Shown: positions 46,436-55,798, numbered from the stretch's first letter. The stretch: 64,000 bases of DNA from Bifidobacterium sp. N4G05 (GCF_002742445.1 NZ_NJNQ01000001.1:165968-229967); one strand, 5' to 3'. Made by a program: numbers and translations. Notes: generated by a model from the letters alone, not told the origin.

Positions 46436-46468
46436 GAAACCCCGCCGCCTTGTGGCGAACGGGGTTTC
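46436..46468 (-). terminator. rplJ-rplL terminator
   Basis: GAAACCCCG (46436-46444) pairs with CGGGGTTTC (46460-46468), with an inner GCC/GGC pair, 38 bases past the rplL stop. Confidence 0.85.
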
Positions 46469-46506
46469 TACTCAAAATCGTGATATGCGGCTTCAAGCCG
46501 CGCGAA

Positions 46507-46887
46507 TCACTTGAGCTCGACGGTAGCGCCGGCTTCTTCGAGCTGGGACTTAGCCTTCTCAGCGTCTTCCTTCTTGGCCTTCTCCAGGACAGCCTTCGGA
46601 GCGCCGTCGACCAGAGCCTTGGCCTCAGCCAGACCCAGGGAGGTGATAGCGCGGACGGCCTTGATGACCTGGATCTTCTTGTCGCCAACGGCGGAGAGGA
46701 TGACGTCGAACTCGTCCTTCTCTTCCTCAGCCGGAGCAGCAGCGCCCGGAGCGGCAACGGCGACAGCAGCCGGAGCGGCAGCCTCGACGTCGAACTTCTC
46801 TTCGAAAGCCTTGACGAACTCGGAGAGCTCAACCAGGGTCATCTCACCGAAAGCTTCGAGCAGCTCATCGTTGGTGTACTTAGCCAT
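46507..46887 (-). CDS. rplL: 50S ribosomal protein L7/L12
   Basis: The 126-residue stalk protein has the N-terminal dimerisation helices ([20 protein letters not shown]), a flexible Ala/Pro hinge around 35-55, and the factor-binding C-terminal domain with [20 protein letters not shown]. It is acidic, as usual. L7/L12 recruits elongation factors and GTPases. It lies 112 bases downstream of rplJ in the classical pair; the gap contains a small hairpin and a T-rich run that could tune its higher stoichiometry. Confidence 0.96.
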   Translation of the reverse strand: MAKYTNDELLEAFGEMTLVELSEFVKAFEEKFDVEAAAPAAVAVAAPGAAAPAEEEKDEFDVILSAVGDKKIQVIKAVRAITSLGLAEAKALVDGAPKAVLEKAKKEDAEKAKSQLEEAGATVELK

Positions 46888-46999
46888 AATGGCTTCCTTT
46901 CATTCTTGGCGACGGTTTGATTGAAGAGGTGACCGCCACCTAAAACAATTATTTTTTCTTTTATGGTCACTATCATTCACGCGGCTAACCGCAATGAAA

Positions 47000-47521
47000 T
47001 CAGGCGGCCTTTTCCTGCTTCTCGCGGAGCGCATCGATCGTACGCACAGCCTTGGTCGGCAGAGCGTTGAACAGGTACGCGGCCTTGGACATCGTAGCCT
47101 TGATGTCGCCGGCGAACTCGGCGAGCAGCTGCGGGCGAGACTTGAGGTCTGCCAGCTTCTTGGCGCCTTCAGCATCGTAGACGGTGCCATCAGCAAAGCC
47201 GCCCTTGATGATCAGTGCCTTATTGGTCTTGGCGAAGTCACGCAGGGTCTTCGCAGCTTCAATGAAGTCACCCTTCACGAAGGTTACAGCGGTCGGGCCG
47301 GCGAGGATCTCATCGAGACCTTCGATGCCAGCTTCCTTGGCTGCGATGCGGACCAGCGTGTTCTTAGCCACAGTGTAGGAAGTATCGCGGCCTAGCTTTT
47401 CGCGCAGTTCAGAGATCTGCGGAACGGTAAGCCCGCGGTACTCGGTCAGGTAGATAGCGTCAGCTTCACGGAACTTATCCGTAAGCTGGGCGACCACCGC
47501 TTCCTTTTCGGGCCTCTTCAT
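47000..47521 (-). CDS. rplJ: 50S ribosomal protein L10
   Basis: The 173-residue protein MKRPEKEAVVAQLTDKFREA carries the RNA-binding domain with EYRGLTVPQISELREKLG and KNTLVRIAA, and the C-terminal helix that binds L7/L12 dimers. L10 with L12 is the usual autogenous repressor of this operon through a leader RNA; a matching leader lies immediately upstream. Confidence 0.96.
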   Translation of the reverse strand: MKRPEKEAVVAQLTDKFREADAIYLTEYRGLTVPQISELREKLGRDTSYTVAKNTLVRIAAKEAGIEGLDEILAGPTAVTFVKGDFIEAAKTLRDFAKTNKALIIKGGFADGTVYDAEGAKKLADLKSRPQLLAEFAGDIKATMSKAAYLFNALPTKAVRTIDALREKQEKAA

Positions 47522-47740
47522 GGCGTTCCTTCCTTAGTCAACCATTGACTGTGAAGCAGGAACGTTTCGCCGGGCAATAAAAAAGCCCTGCACGCAGGCA
47601 GAGCAACATTCGACCGCTAAGCGGAAAGCCCTTGGTGGGCGTATGTTCTTCAACCTGCGTTGGCTTGGCGAACCAAACTTCGTGAGCGCTTATGCGCCCC
47701 AACCAACGGTCTGTGGTTTACAGACGAATAACTTACGGCC
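47522..47740 (-). ncRNA. L10 leader RNA with attenuator hairpin
   Basis: The roughly 200-base leader of rplJ is rich in pairing. An intrinsic-terminator-like hairpin at 47585-47604 (GCTCTGC/GCAGGGC on the RNA strand) is followed by six T and lies about 65 bases before rplJ. Upstream are conserved-looking arms including GACCGTTGGTTGGGGCGCAT. Position and shape fit the ribosomal L10 leader family in which L10(L12)4 binding controls expression. Confidence 0.7.
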
Positions 47741-47923
47741 ATGCTTGGACTTACGATCATTCGGGCGTGTCGCACTTCACGAATCCTCATGACTTACTCA
47801 GGTGTTACGGTTAGGCCTTGTTTGGAATCCCACGATTCCATGAGGCGAGTCGCAATTCTCGCCGGAACGCGCCGCGCACCAGCCGGAACGTTCCTACCAA
47901 CCCAAGAGATAGAGATAGAGAAA

Positions 47924-49312
47924 ATGGAAAAATTCTTCCATCTGAAGGAGAACGGCACCACCGTGTCCACTGAGGTCATGGCCGGTCTGACCACGTTCTT
48001 CGCAATGTCATATATCATCATCGTCAACCCGCAGATCCTGTCGCAGACCGGTATGCCATGGGGTGGCGTGTTCCTCGCAACCATCATCGCAGCCATTGCG
48101 GGCACGCTCGTCATGGGCCTGTTCGCCAACGTTCCGTACGCTCAGGCCGCCGGCATGGGCCTCAACGCGTTCTTCACCTACACCGTTTGCTTCGGCCTCG
48201 GCTTCACCTGGCAGCAGACCCTGTGCATGGTGTTCCTGTGCGGCCTGATCAACATTCTGATCACCGTCACCAAGATTCGTAAGATCATCATCCAGGCCAT
48301 TCCGGAAGTGCTGCAGAACGCCATCGGCGGCGGCATCGGCCTGTTCGTGGCCTATGTCGGCTTCCTGAACGTCGGCTTCTTCACCTTCACCACCAAGGCC
48401 GACGCCAAGAACGGCGACACCGTGCAGGCAACCCCGGGCCTTGCTGTCATGAACAATCCGACCATCTGGCTGTTCATCATCGGCTTGTTCCTCGCCATCA
48501 TTCTCACCGTGCTCAAGGTGCGCGGCGGCATGCTGATCGCCATCGCGGTCACCGCCATCGTCGGCATCCCGATGGGTCAGACCACCATGGCCAACTCCAT
48601 CTCCATCGGCGACACCTTCGCCCAGCTGCCGCAGACCTTTGGTGCGATCTTCAGCGCCGAGGGCTTCCCCGCTCTGTTCTCCGACGTGTCGAAGCTGCCG
48701 ATCATTCTGCTGACGATCTTCGCATTCTCCATGTCTGACACCTTCGACACCATCGGCACGTTCATCGGCACCGGCCGCCGCACCGGCATCTTCTCCGCGG
48801 AAGACGAGGAAGCCCTCGAAAATGGTTCCGGCTTCTCCTCCAAGATGGACAAGGCGCTGTTCGCCGATTCGATCGCAACTTCCATCGGCGCCATCTGCGG
48901 CACCTCCAACACCACCACGTATGTGGAATCCTCCGCAGGTATCGCAGCCGGCGGCCGCACCGGCCTGACCTCCGTGATCGTGGCCATCTGCTTCGCCCTG
49001 TCGGCCTTCCTCTCCCCGGTCATCTCCGCCATTCCATCCGCCGCAACCGCAGGCGTGCTCGTGGTGGTGGGTTGCATGATGGCATCCTCGCTGAAGGAAA
49101 TCGACTGGAGCGATATCTCCGAGGCCGTACCGGCATTCTTCGCCTCCGTGTTCATGGCGTTCAGCTACTCCATCTCCTACGGCATCGCCGGCGGCTTCAT
49201 CACCTACTGCCTGATCAAGACCTGCAAGGGCAAGGCCAAGGAAGTGCATCCGGTGATCTGGATCGTGTCGCTGCTGTTCATTCTGGACTTCGTCATCACC
49301 GCGATCCTGTAG
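47924..49312 (+). CDS. Purine permease of the NCS2/AzgA family
   Basis: The 462-residue membrane protein (start ATG 47924, MEKFFHLKENGTTVSTEVMA) has about 12-14 hydrophobic segments. It shows the AzgA/PbuG-type features: GLTTFFAMSYIIIVNPQIL, AGMGLNAFFTYTVCFGLGFTW with the NxxF motif, and FSMSDTFDTIGTFIGTGRRTG. These carriers take up hypoxanthine, guanine or adenine by proton symport. A 5' leader of about 180 bases contains two short hairpins but no purine-riboswitch signature that I recognise. The gene is divergent from rplJ and ends in a strong terminator. Confidence 0.9.
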   Translation: MEKFFHLKENGTTVSTEVMAGLTTFFAMSYIIIVNPQILSQTGMPWGGVFLATIIAAIAGTLVMGLFANVPYAQAAGMGLNAFFTYTVCFGLGFTWQQTLCMVFLCGLINILITVTKIRKIIIQAIPEVLQNAIGGGIGLFVAYVGFLNVGFFTFTTKADAKNGDTVQATPGLAVMNNPTIWLFIIGLFLAIILTVLKVRGGMLIAIAVTAIVGIPMGQTTMANSISIGDTFAQLPQTFGAIFSAEGFPALFSDVSKLPIILLTIFAFSMSDTFDTIGTFIGTGRRTGIFSAEDEEALENGSGFSSKMDKALFADSIATSIGAICGTSNTTTYVESSAGIAAGGRTGLTSVIVAICFALSAFLSPVISAIPSAATAGVLVVVGCMMASSLKEIDWSDISEAVPAFFASVFMAFSYSISYGIAGGFITYCLIKTCKGKAKEVHPVIWIVSLLFILDFVITAIL

Positions 49313-49362
49313 TTTCGAACGCCAGCTCAAATCGGTATTTAAACAACTGATTTGAAAATACG

Positions 49363-49401
49363 ATAGGGGCGATTCCGCTTTCGCTGCGGAGTCGCCCCTA
49401 T
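49363..49401 (+). terminator. Strong terminator after the purine permease
   Basis: AGGGGCGATTCCGC and GCGGAGTCGCCCCT form a long stem with a short TTTC-containing loop, followed by TATTGTTGT. It is convergent with the metal lipoprotein gene. Confidence 0.85.
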
Positions 49402-49443
49402 TGTTGTATCGCTTGTTTTCGTACTACTTTTTAGTGAACCGTC

Positions 49444-50337
49444 TTATGCGATGGCTTTCGAGAAGGCGTCAACCAGACTTTCCATCCAGGCCGTCAAGGA
49501 ATCGTATTGTTCCGGCATTTGCTCGGTCAGATTAACCATTGGCACGTTTGCGGATTTCGCGGCATTCGTGATTTTGCCCGTCAGCTCGCTTTCCTCCTGA
49601 GTATTGACGACCAAAAGCTTGATTTCACCCGCCTTCAGCGCATCGGTGAACTGTTTGATATCCGTTGGTGTCGGCTCGCTTTCGTTCGCGGTGGCTTGCG
49701 CGTACCCACTTGGCGTCGCGTCGGCCAGACCCATGTCTTCCGCCAGATAGCTTGCCACGGATTCCGTTGCCGCGTACGCCAATCCATCCGATTTCTGTTT
49801 CACTTCGGCGATTTTGCCTTCGACGTTACCTTCCTCCGTCATCCATTGATCGTTCAGCTTGTCGAAATCGCTCTTTTTTGCGGAATCGGCCTTCGCATAG
49901 GCGTCGGTGATCGCTTGCGCCATGGCTTTGCGCACGTCGGCGGAGAACCATACATGCGGATTGTCTCCATCCTGCACACCACCGACTTCAGCGGCATTGA
50001 CGACAGTGGCTTTGGTGGATTGCGCCGCTTTGACCGCCCACGCGTCGTATCCGGCTCCATTGACGATGATGACTTGCGCTTTCTGCAGTTTGGCGATATC
50101 CGACGTTGTCGGCTCATAATCATGCGCATCCACATTAGTGGAATTGATGATGCTGGTTACGTTGACGTTGTCTCCGCCCAGAGTTTTCGCCACGGTACCC
50201 CACTGATTTACGGAAGCGACCACTTCGATGGTTCCGCTTTTTTCGGATGTTGATTGGCCGCTTCCGCACGCAGCAACCGACGCAAGCATTCCTGCAGAAG
50301 CAAGTGCGGCAATCGCGATTCTCGCAATACGATGCAT
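49444..50337 (-). CDS. Metal ABC transporter substrate-binding lipoprotein (Zn/Mn type)
   Basis: The 297-residue protein has a lipoprotein signal ending ASVAAC (Cys24). It belongs to the cluster A-I solute-binding proteins: VASVNQWGTVAKTLGGDNVN, the metal-ligand histidine in NVDAHDYEPTTSD, a second His in DNPHVWFSADV, and the central helix. The His-rich loop of typical ZnuA is absent, so zinc and manganese are both possible. ABC permease and ATPase genes are not adjacent in this window. A near-perfect Fur/Zur-type 9-1-9 palindrome lies 43 bases upstream of the start codon. Confidence 0.88.
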   Translation of the reverse strand: MHRIARIAIAALASAGMLASVAACGSGQSTSEKSGTIEVVASVNQWGTVAKTLGGDNVNVTSIINSTNVDAHDYEPTTSDIAKLQKAQVIIVNGAGYDAWAVKAAQSTKATVVNAAEVGGVQDGDNPHVWFSADVRKAMAQAITDAYAKADSAKKSDFDKLNDQWMTEEGNVEGKIAEVKQKSDGLAYAATESVASYLAEDMGLADATPSGYAQATANESEPTPTDIKQFTDALKAGEIKLLVVNTQEESELTGKITNAAKSANVPMVNLTEQMPEQYDSLTAWMESLVDAFSKAIA

Positions 50338-50379
50338 GATAGATCCTCTCTAACGTGATACAACGCCATCATAACCTAA

Positions 50380-50398
50380 ATTGAGAATCATTATCAAT
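50380..50398. promoter_or_regulatory. Fur/Zur-type box upstream of the metal lipoprotein
   Basis: On the minus strand ATTGATAAT-G-ATTCTCAAT is a 9-1-9 inverted repeat with one mismatched pair. It resembles Fur-superfamily operators and precedes a metal-uptake gene, so repression under metal sufficiency is expected. Which metalloregulator binds is not determined. Confidence 0.65.
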
Positions 50399-50425
50399 AG
50401 AGCGTGTCGTGACCAAGCATCACAT

Positions 50426-50533
50426 ACAAAAACTCCCGCTCAGGGAACGGCCGCCACGAACGGAATCGAAATGGTTAGCGAAGTAACCGCTTTCGACCGC
50501 ACATTCGTACGACAATTCCCCACAAGCGGGAGT
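50426..50533 (-). terminator. Terminator stem enclosing a structured RNA region, downstream of pstB
   Basis: On the minus strand ACTCCCGCT (50533-50525) pairs with AGCGGGAGT (50440-50432), which is followed by TTTTTGT. The ~84-base interior contains its own hairpins, including GGTTAGCGAAGTAACC (50473-50488 on the plus strand) inside an outer TCGAAA/TTTCGA pairing. It could be the pst operon terminator or the 3' end of a small RNA. Confidence 0.6.
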
Positions 50534-50617
50534 AAGAGATGATCTGCCGATCAGCCGCGTGCAATTAAGGAGCTTCGCAAAGCGAAACATAATTTGCCGG
50601 CTTGCTAAAGCTCGCTT

Positions 50618-50640
50618 GCGTTGACCCACTGGGTCAACGC
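50618..50640. repeat. Perfect hairpin downstream of pstB
   Basis: GCGTTGACCC and GGGTCAACGC form a 10-bp stem with a 3-base loop. It is one of several tandem hairpins between pstB and the terminator. Confidence 0.7.
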
Positions 50641-50642
50641 TA

Positions 50643-50667
50643 CGCTTTGGCAGATCGGCTTTGCCGA

Positions 50668-50679
<12 letters not shown>
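50643..50679 (-). repeat. Long hairpin overlapping the pstB stop codon
   Basis: CGCTTTGGC (50643-50651) pairs with GCCAAAGCG (50671-50679), and the interior GATCGGC/GCCGATC pairs too around AAA. The stop codon of pstB (50668-50670) lies inside the stem, so the hairpin could affect release or mRNA decay. Confidence 0.7.
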
Positions 50680-51447
<768 letters not shown>

Positions 51448-51488
51448 TTTGGTTCCTTATATGTTGTTTCTGTATGTAAGACTACCGC

Positions 51489-52487
51489 TCATCGTTCCGA
51501 CTTGACAGCGAAGATCTTCGCCACGAGTCGACCGATAAGGTTGAGGATAAGCACGATGAGGATCAGCACGAGAGCCGCGGCCCATGCGCGTTCCATCGGG
51601 ATGGTGGTCACGCAGGAAGCGTCGGCGGAAGCCGGGCAATTCGCGTTGAGCTTGGAATACTCCTGGTAGACGTACACCGGAAGGGTGGTCATCTGGCCGG
51701 AGAAGAGGTTGACGTTCGTGGAGGCGATGTAGCCTGCGGTCATCAGCAACGGAGCGGTCTCACCAATCACACGTGCGACGGCGAGAATCGCACCGGAAAC
51801 AATGCCCGGCAAAGCGGTACGCAACACAATCTTCGTAATCGTGCGCTGCTTGGTAACACCCAAAGCATACGACGCTTCACGCAAATCGTGAGGCACGATC
51901 TTCAACATTTCTTCAGAAGACTTGACCACGGTCGGCAGCATCAGCAGCGACAGTGCCACGGAACCTTCGAAACCGTTGATGGTGCCAGGCCCAATCAGAA
52001 TCGTGAACATCGAGAATGCGAACAAACCTGCGACGATGGACGGAATACCACTCATCACGTCGACCAGCAGGGTGATGACGCGAGACAGCTTGCCACGGTT
52101 GGAATATTCCACCAAGTACACGGCGCACATCAGACCGATCGGAATGGAAATGACCATAGCGCCGAACGTGATTTCCAGCGTACCGATGATGGCGTGCTGA
52201 ATACCGCCGTAACCACCGGACGGCGTCGGATTGCCACCGACCACGCCGGTCATGTTATAGCTCAGGAAGTTGAGATTCAGCCTCTTGACACCGTTGACGA
52301 TGGTGGTGAGCAGCACCGAGAACAGCGGAATCAGCGCCACAATGAATGCAAGCGCGATCAGCACGCGCATCGCGAGATCCTTGCGCTTACGTGCAGCGGT
52401 AAAGGAACGCGTCGGCTTGAACTTGTCGAAATCGATGACGGGGGCACCGTCCATCGGAGAAGCGTTGTTATTCACTGCGGTCATCAC
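51489..52487 (-). CDS. pstA: Phosphate ABC transporter permease PstA
   Basis: The 332-residue protein has about six membrane segments and the inner-membrane ABC loop around EMLKIVPHDLREASYALGVT that docks onto PstB. Characteristic PstA elements are GGIQHAIIGTLEITFGAMVI and GIPSIVAGLFAFSMFTI. It begins MMTAVNNNASPMDGAPVIDF; the ATG overlaps the pstC stop by four bases, so the two permease subunits are translationally coupled. Confidence 0.95.
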   Translation of the reverse strand: MMTAVNNNASPMDGAPVIDFDKFKPTRSFTAARKRKDLAMRVLIALAFIVALIPLFSVLLTTIVNGVKRLNLNFLSYNMTGVVGGNPTPSGGYGGIQHAIIGTLEITFGAMVISIPIGLMCAVYLVEYSNRGKLSRVITLLVDVMSGIPSIVAGLFAFSMFTILIGPGTINGFEGSVALSLLMLPTVVKSSEEMLKIVPHDLREASYALGVTKQRTITKIVLRTALPGIVSGAILAVARVIGETAPLLMTAGYIASTNVNLFSGQMTTLPVYVYQEYSKLNANCPASADASCVTTIPMERAWAAALVLILIVLILNLIGRLVAKIFAVKSER

Positions 52488-53437
52488 GCACTCGCTTTCT
52501 CGGTAAGCTTACGGGCGATGAAATTCACCACGAAAGTAATGAGGAACAGCACCAGGCCGGTGCCGATCAGCACGGACACGCCGAGATCGTTGGCTTCTGG
52601 ATACTGCGCGGCGATGTTGGCTGCGATCGTCTGGTTCTGCGAGGCCTGCAGCAGCTTGATGGAGTAGTTGAGGCCCGGAGACAGGATCATGAGCACGGCC
52701 ATAGTTTCGCCAAGAGCACGGCCCAAGCCCAACATCGAAGCGGACACCACACCAGACTTGCCGAACGGCAGCACCGCGAGCTTGACCATTTCCCAACGAG
52801 TGGCACCCAATGCGAGCGCGGCCTCTTCCTGAAGGCGCGGGGTCTGCAGGAAGATATCGCGAGACATGGAGGTGATGATCGGCAGAATCATGACTGCGAG
52901 CACCACGGCCACGGTGGCGACGGTACGGGAAGGATTGGCGGCAGGACCTGCGAACAGCGGAATCCAGCCAAGATACTTGGCCACCCAATTCCAGAACGGG
53001 TAGATGGCGGGCACCAGCACCAAGCCGCCCCACAGACCGTAGATAACGGACGGGATTGCGGCAAGCAGATCGACCACATAGCTCAAGGCGGTGGCGAGCT
53101 TCTTCGGCGCGTAGTGCGAGATGAACAGTGCGATGCCGACCGACACGAAGAAGGAAATCAACAGTGCCAGCGCGGAGATCAGCACGGTGCCGAACAGCAA
53201 CGGTCCGACGTAGCCCCAGAAGCTGGAGGCCTTGCCGCCGGTGAAGTTGCTGATGGTTTCGCTATTGGCCTGCTGATCGCCGCCGATCAACGGCCATGCG
53301 CGGAACAGCAGGAACAGCGCGACGGCGGCGAGCACCACGAGGATCAGGATGCCGCAGGCGTAGGCCACGCCCTTGAACACCTTGTCCGCGTTTTTGCCGC
53401 TTACCGGCTGCTGTGCCGTTTTGCTTTGCGAACTCAC
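52484..53437 (-). CDS. pstC: Phosphate ABC transporter permease PstC
   Basis: The 317-residue protein has six membrane segments. Conserved PstC features include GTVLISALALLISFFVSVGI, DLLAAIPSVIYGLWGGLVLV, and the PstB-contacting loop RLQEEAALALGATRWEMVKL. It forms the channel with PstA. A long intercistronic hairpin separates it from pstS, 200 bases upstream. Confidence 0.95.
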   Translation of the reverse strand: MSSQSKTAQQPVSGKNADKVFKGVAYACGILILVVLAAVALFLLFRAWPLIGGDQQANSETISNFTGGKASSFWGYVGPLLFGTVLISALALLISFFVSVGIALFISHYAPKKLATALSYVVDLLAAIPSVIYGLWGGLVLVPAIYPFWNWVAKYLGWIPLFAGPAANPSRTVATVAVVLAVMILPIITSMSRDIFLQTPRLQEEAALALGATRWEMVKLAVLPFGKSGVVSASMLGLGRALGETMAVLMILSPGLNYSIKLLQASQNQTIAANIAAQYPEANDLGVSVLIGTGLVLFLITFVVNFIARKLTEKASA

Positions 53438-53542
53438 GGGTTCTCCTTAACTTGCGATTGCTTGAACAGGTCTACGATGACGTTCGATGACTGGCGATGA
53501 TGACGTTCGATGGTTACGATTTCCGTTTCATCTACAGGTACC

Positions 53543-53587
53543 GTTTCAGGCCGCACCCGCTTTCATGTTGCGGCTGCGGCCTGAAAC
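53543..53587 (-). terminator. pstS-pstC intercistronic hairpin
   Basis: GTTTCAGGCCGCA (53543-53555) pairs with TGCGGCCTGAAAC (53575-53587), a 13-bp stem with no U-tract. Such hairpins at the 3' end of pstS usually stabilise the binding-protein message or cause partial termination, raising PstS over the membrane subunits. Confidence 0.7.
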
Positions 53588-53637
53588 AGACGGTCAGTTG
53601 CCGTTCACCGAGAGCTTATCGCTTACTGTATCAAAGC

Positions 53638-54768
53638 TCACTTGGTTTCGATGGCGTCGATGGACTTGAGGACCTTCTGGCGCATGGTGTCGGACAGCGG
53701 GGCGGAGCCTGCTGCGGAAGCAGCGGTCTTCTGGCCTTCGTCGCTGACCACGTAGGTGAGCCAGGACTTGACGAACTTGGCGGTGTTGGCATCCTTGTAT
53801 GCCGGGCAGGCGATGTCGTAGGAGACAAGCACGATCGGGTAGGCGCCGGCCTCGGTGGTGTTGTGGTCGAGCTTGACGACTACACGGTTGTCGCCGGTGG
53901 CGGATTCGTCGAGCGGGGAGGCGTCCACGACCTTGGCGGCGGCTTCAGCGGAGAACGGCACGTAATCGTTGCCGACCTTCACTGCAACGGTGCCGAGCTC
54001 GCCAGCCTGGGAAGCGTCGGCGTAGCCGATGGTGCCGTCAGCCTGCTGCACGGTGGAGATCACGCCGGAGGTGCCCTTGGCGCCCTGACCAACCTCGTTC
54101 GGCCAGTTCTCGCCGGGCTCATAGCTCCAAGCGTCGCCAGCGGCATCCTTGACGTAGCTCAGGAAGTTCTTGGTGGTGCCGGACTTGTCGGAGCGGTGCA
54201 CCACGGTGATGTCGAGATCAGGCAGGTCAACCTTCGGGTTCTGCTGCTTGATGGCGTCATCGTTCCACTTGGTGATCTTGCCGTCGAAGATCTTGGCGAT
54301 GGTGTCGGCGTCCATGTTCAGGGTCTTGCCCTTGCCGGAGATGCCGTTGAGGTTGAAGACCACTGCGATCGGGGAGATGTAGACCGGGATGTCGAAGGCG
54401 TTGCCGGAAGCGCACACGCTCTTGGACTGCTCGACCTCGTCATCGGACAGGGAGGCATCGGAGCCGGCCCATGCGGTGGCGCCGGTCAGGAAGGTGGAAA
54501 CGCCAGCGCCGGAACCAGACGGGTTGTAAGCGACCTTGGCATCCGGGTTGGTGCCCTGGAAGCCGGCGATCCAAGCTTCCACAGCAGCCTGCTGGGAGGA
54601 AGCTCCAGCGCCGGAGAAGTTGCCGGACACGGTCTCGGTGGTCTTGGTGTTGGTGCTGGCTGAAGAATCAGTGGTGGAAGCAGTGTTGTCGCCGCAAGCC
54701 GCGACGGAAGCCAGCATCACAATGCCGGACACAGCTGCAATGGAACGTACGAGAATGGAATTACGCAT
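53638..54768 (-). CDS. pstS: Phosphate-binding lipoprotein PstS
   Basis: The 376-residue lipoprotein starts at ATG 54768 (MRNSILVRSIAAVSGIVMLA) with lipobox SVAAC and a Ser/Thr-rich linker. Phosphate-binding segments are FSGAGASSQQAAVEAWIAGF, TAWAGSDASLSDDE and VVHRSDKSGTTKNFLSY. AGAGGG upstream gives a ribosome binding site. It is first in pstSCAB, behind a PHO-box-like direct repeat, so induction by phosphate limitation is expected. Confidence 0.95.
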   Translation of the reverse strand: MRNSILVRSIAAVSGIVMLASVAACGDNTASTTDSSASTNTKTTETVSGNFSGAGASSQQAAVEAWIAGFQGTNPDAKVAYNPSGSGAGVSTFLTGATAWAGSDASLSDDEVEQSKSVCASGNAFDIPVYISPIAVVFNLNGISGKGKTLNMDADTIAKIFDGKITKWNDDAIKQQNPKVDLPDLDITVVHRSDKSGTTKNFLSYVKDAAGDAWSYEPGENWPNEVGQGAKGTSGVISTVQQADGTIGYADASQAGELGTVAVKVGNDYVPFSAEAAAKVVDASPLDESATGDNRVVVKLDHNTTEAGAYPIVLVSYDIACPAYKDANTAKFVKSWLTYVVSDEGQKTAASAAGSAPLSDTMRQKVLKSIDAIETK

Positions 54769-55090
54769 TATTCTTTTTCCCTCTGTCAACCTTCTGATGG
54801 CGCATGTTTCTGATATTTCATGTTCTGTTGTCGCCATCGTTCTTCATGACAATGTCAAGCCTATTGGTGGTTTGGGGCCTGCATAACCAAAATCGGTGAA
54901 CGGAAGATGAACACTCTACGACACTTCGGACGTTTTCGTCATTTCCATTCACCGATCTTCGGCGACCACTGTGATGCAACGGTTTTACATTCAGTTATTA
55001 ATCGATAATCAACACTTCGGCAACTTGCGATGATTACTGGAATCGCAGCATTTTATAATATATATTTTCAGCCATTGCGATATTTTCGCT
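54769..55090. promoter_or_regulatory. pst operon promoter region
   Basis: There is no protein gene. It holds a PHO-box-like repeat at 54895-54912 and AT-rich sequence near 54985-55075. It also contains the transcript end of the two-component genes; no clear terminator was seen there. Confidence 0.5.
54895..54912 (-). promoter_or_regulatory. PHO box (direct repeat) upstream of pstS
   Basis: On the minus strand GTTCATC-TTCC-GTTCACC is two 7-base units with 4-base spacing, the actinobacterial PhoP/RegX3 operator format, about 127 bases before the pstS start. The second unit matches GTTCACC exactly and the first differs at one base. Confidence 0.7.
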
Positions 55091-55798
55091 TTATTCCGCA
55101 GGAACGTCGATTTTGTAGCCCAAACCACGCACGGTGGTCAGATATTTCGGATGCGCCGGATCCTCCTCGATTTTGGAGCGGACACGCTTGACGTGCACAT
55201 CCAACGTCTTGGTATCGCCAACGTAATCGGACCCCCAAATGCGGTCGATCAGCTGGTGGCGGGTCATCACACGTCCCTTGTTCTGCATGAGATATTCGAG
55301 AAGCTCGAATTCCTTCAGCGGGAAGAACACGTTCTCTCCGCGCACCATCACCTCATGCTGGCCGATCTTCATGGAAATGTCGCCGCAGATCAGCGGAATA
55401 TCGCCATCGGAGGTTTCCGTCGCGTCGGCCACCATCTGGTTACGTCGCAGCACCGCACGCACCCGCGCCAGCAGCTCGCGGAATGAGTACGGCTTGGTGA
55501 TGTAGTCGTCCGCGCCGATTTCCAAACCGACCACCTTGTCGATTTCCGCGCTTTTCGCGGTGAGCATGATGATCGGCACACGGCTTTGTTCACGAATTCT
55601 GCGGCATAGCGCGGTGCCGTCGAGCCCGGGCAGCATCAGATCGAGCAGCACCAGATCGATGCCGCCTTTGGTGAAAAGTTCCAGTCCTTCCTCACCGGTG
55701 GCCGCGGCGGACACGTCGTAGCCTTCGCGGGTGAGCTGGTAGACCAGCGGCTCTCGATACGATTCCTCGTCCTCGACGATCAGAATGCGCGTCATCAA
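55091..55798 (-). CDS. OmpR-family response regulator (RegX3/PhoP-like)
   Basis: The 235-residue protein has a receiver domain with acidic pocket VEDEE, phospho-acceptor Asp in LVLLDLMLPG (about 52) and conserved Lys in YITKPYSFRELLAR. A winged-helix DNA-binding domain (about 135-230) shows FPLKEFELLEYLMQNKGRVM and LDVHVKRVRSKIEEDP. The adjacent kinase and pst genes point to phosphate regulation. Start could be 55798 or the next ATG at 55795. Confidence 0.92.
   Translation of the reverse strand: MMTRILIVEDEESYREPLVYQLTREGYDVSAAATGEEGLELFTKGGIDLVLLDLMLPGLDGTALCRRIREQSRVPIIMLTAKSAEIDKVVGLEIGADDYITKPYSFRELLARVRAVLRRNQMVADATETSDGDIPLICGDISMKIGQHEVMVRGENVFFPLKEFELLEYLMQNKGRVMTRHQLIDRIWGSDYVGDTKTLDVHVKRVRSKIEEDPAHPKYLTTVRGLGYKIDVPAE

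Noticed and set aside
48008..49330. 440-codon minus-strand reading frame rich in His, Gly and Asp
   Set aside because: It is the antisense shadow of the purine permease; the His/Asp/Gly bias is an artefact of antisense translation.
50420..50629. 69-codon minus-strand reading frame in the pst downstream region
   Set aside because: The sequence is fully explained by the hairpin array and terminator; a coding role seems less likely than a structured RNA.
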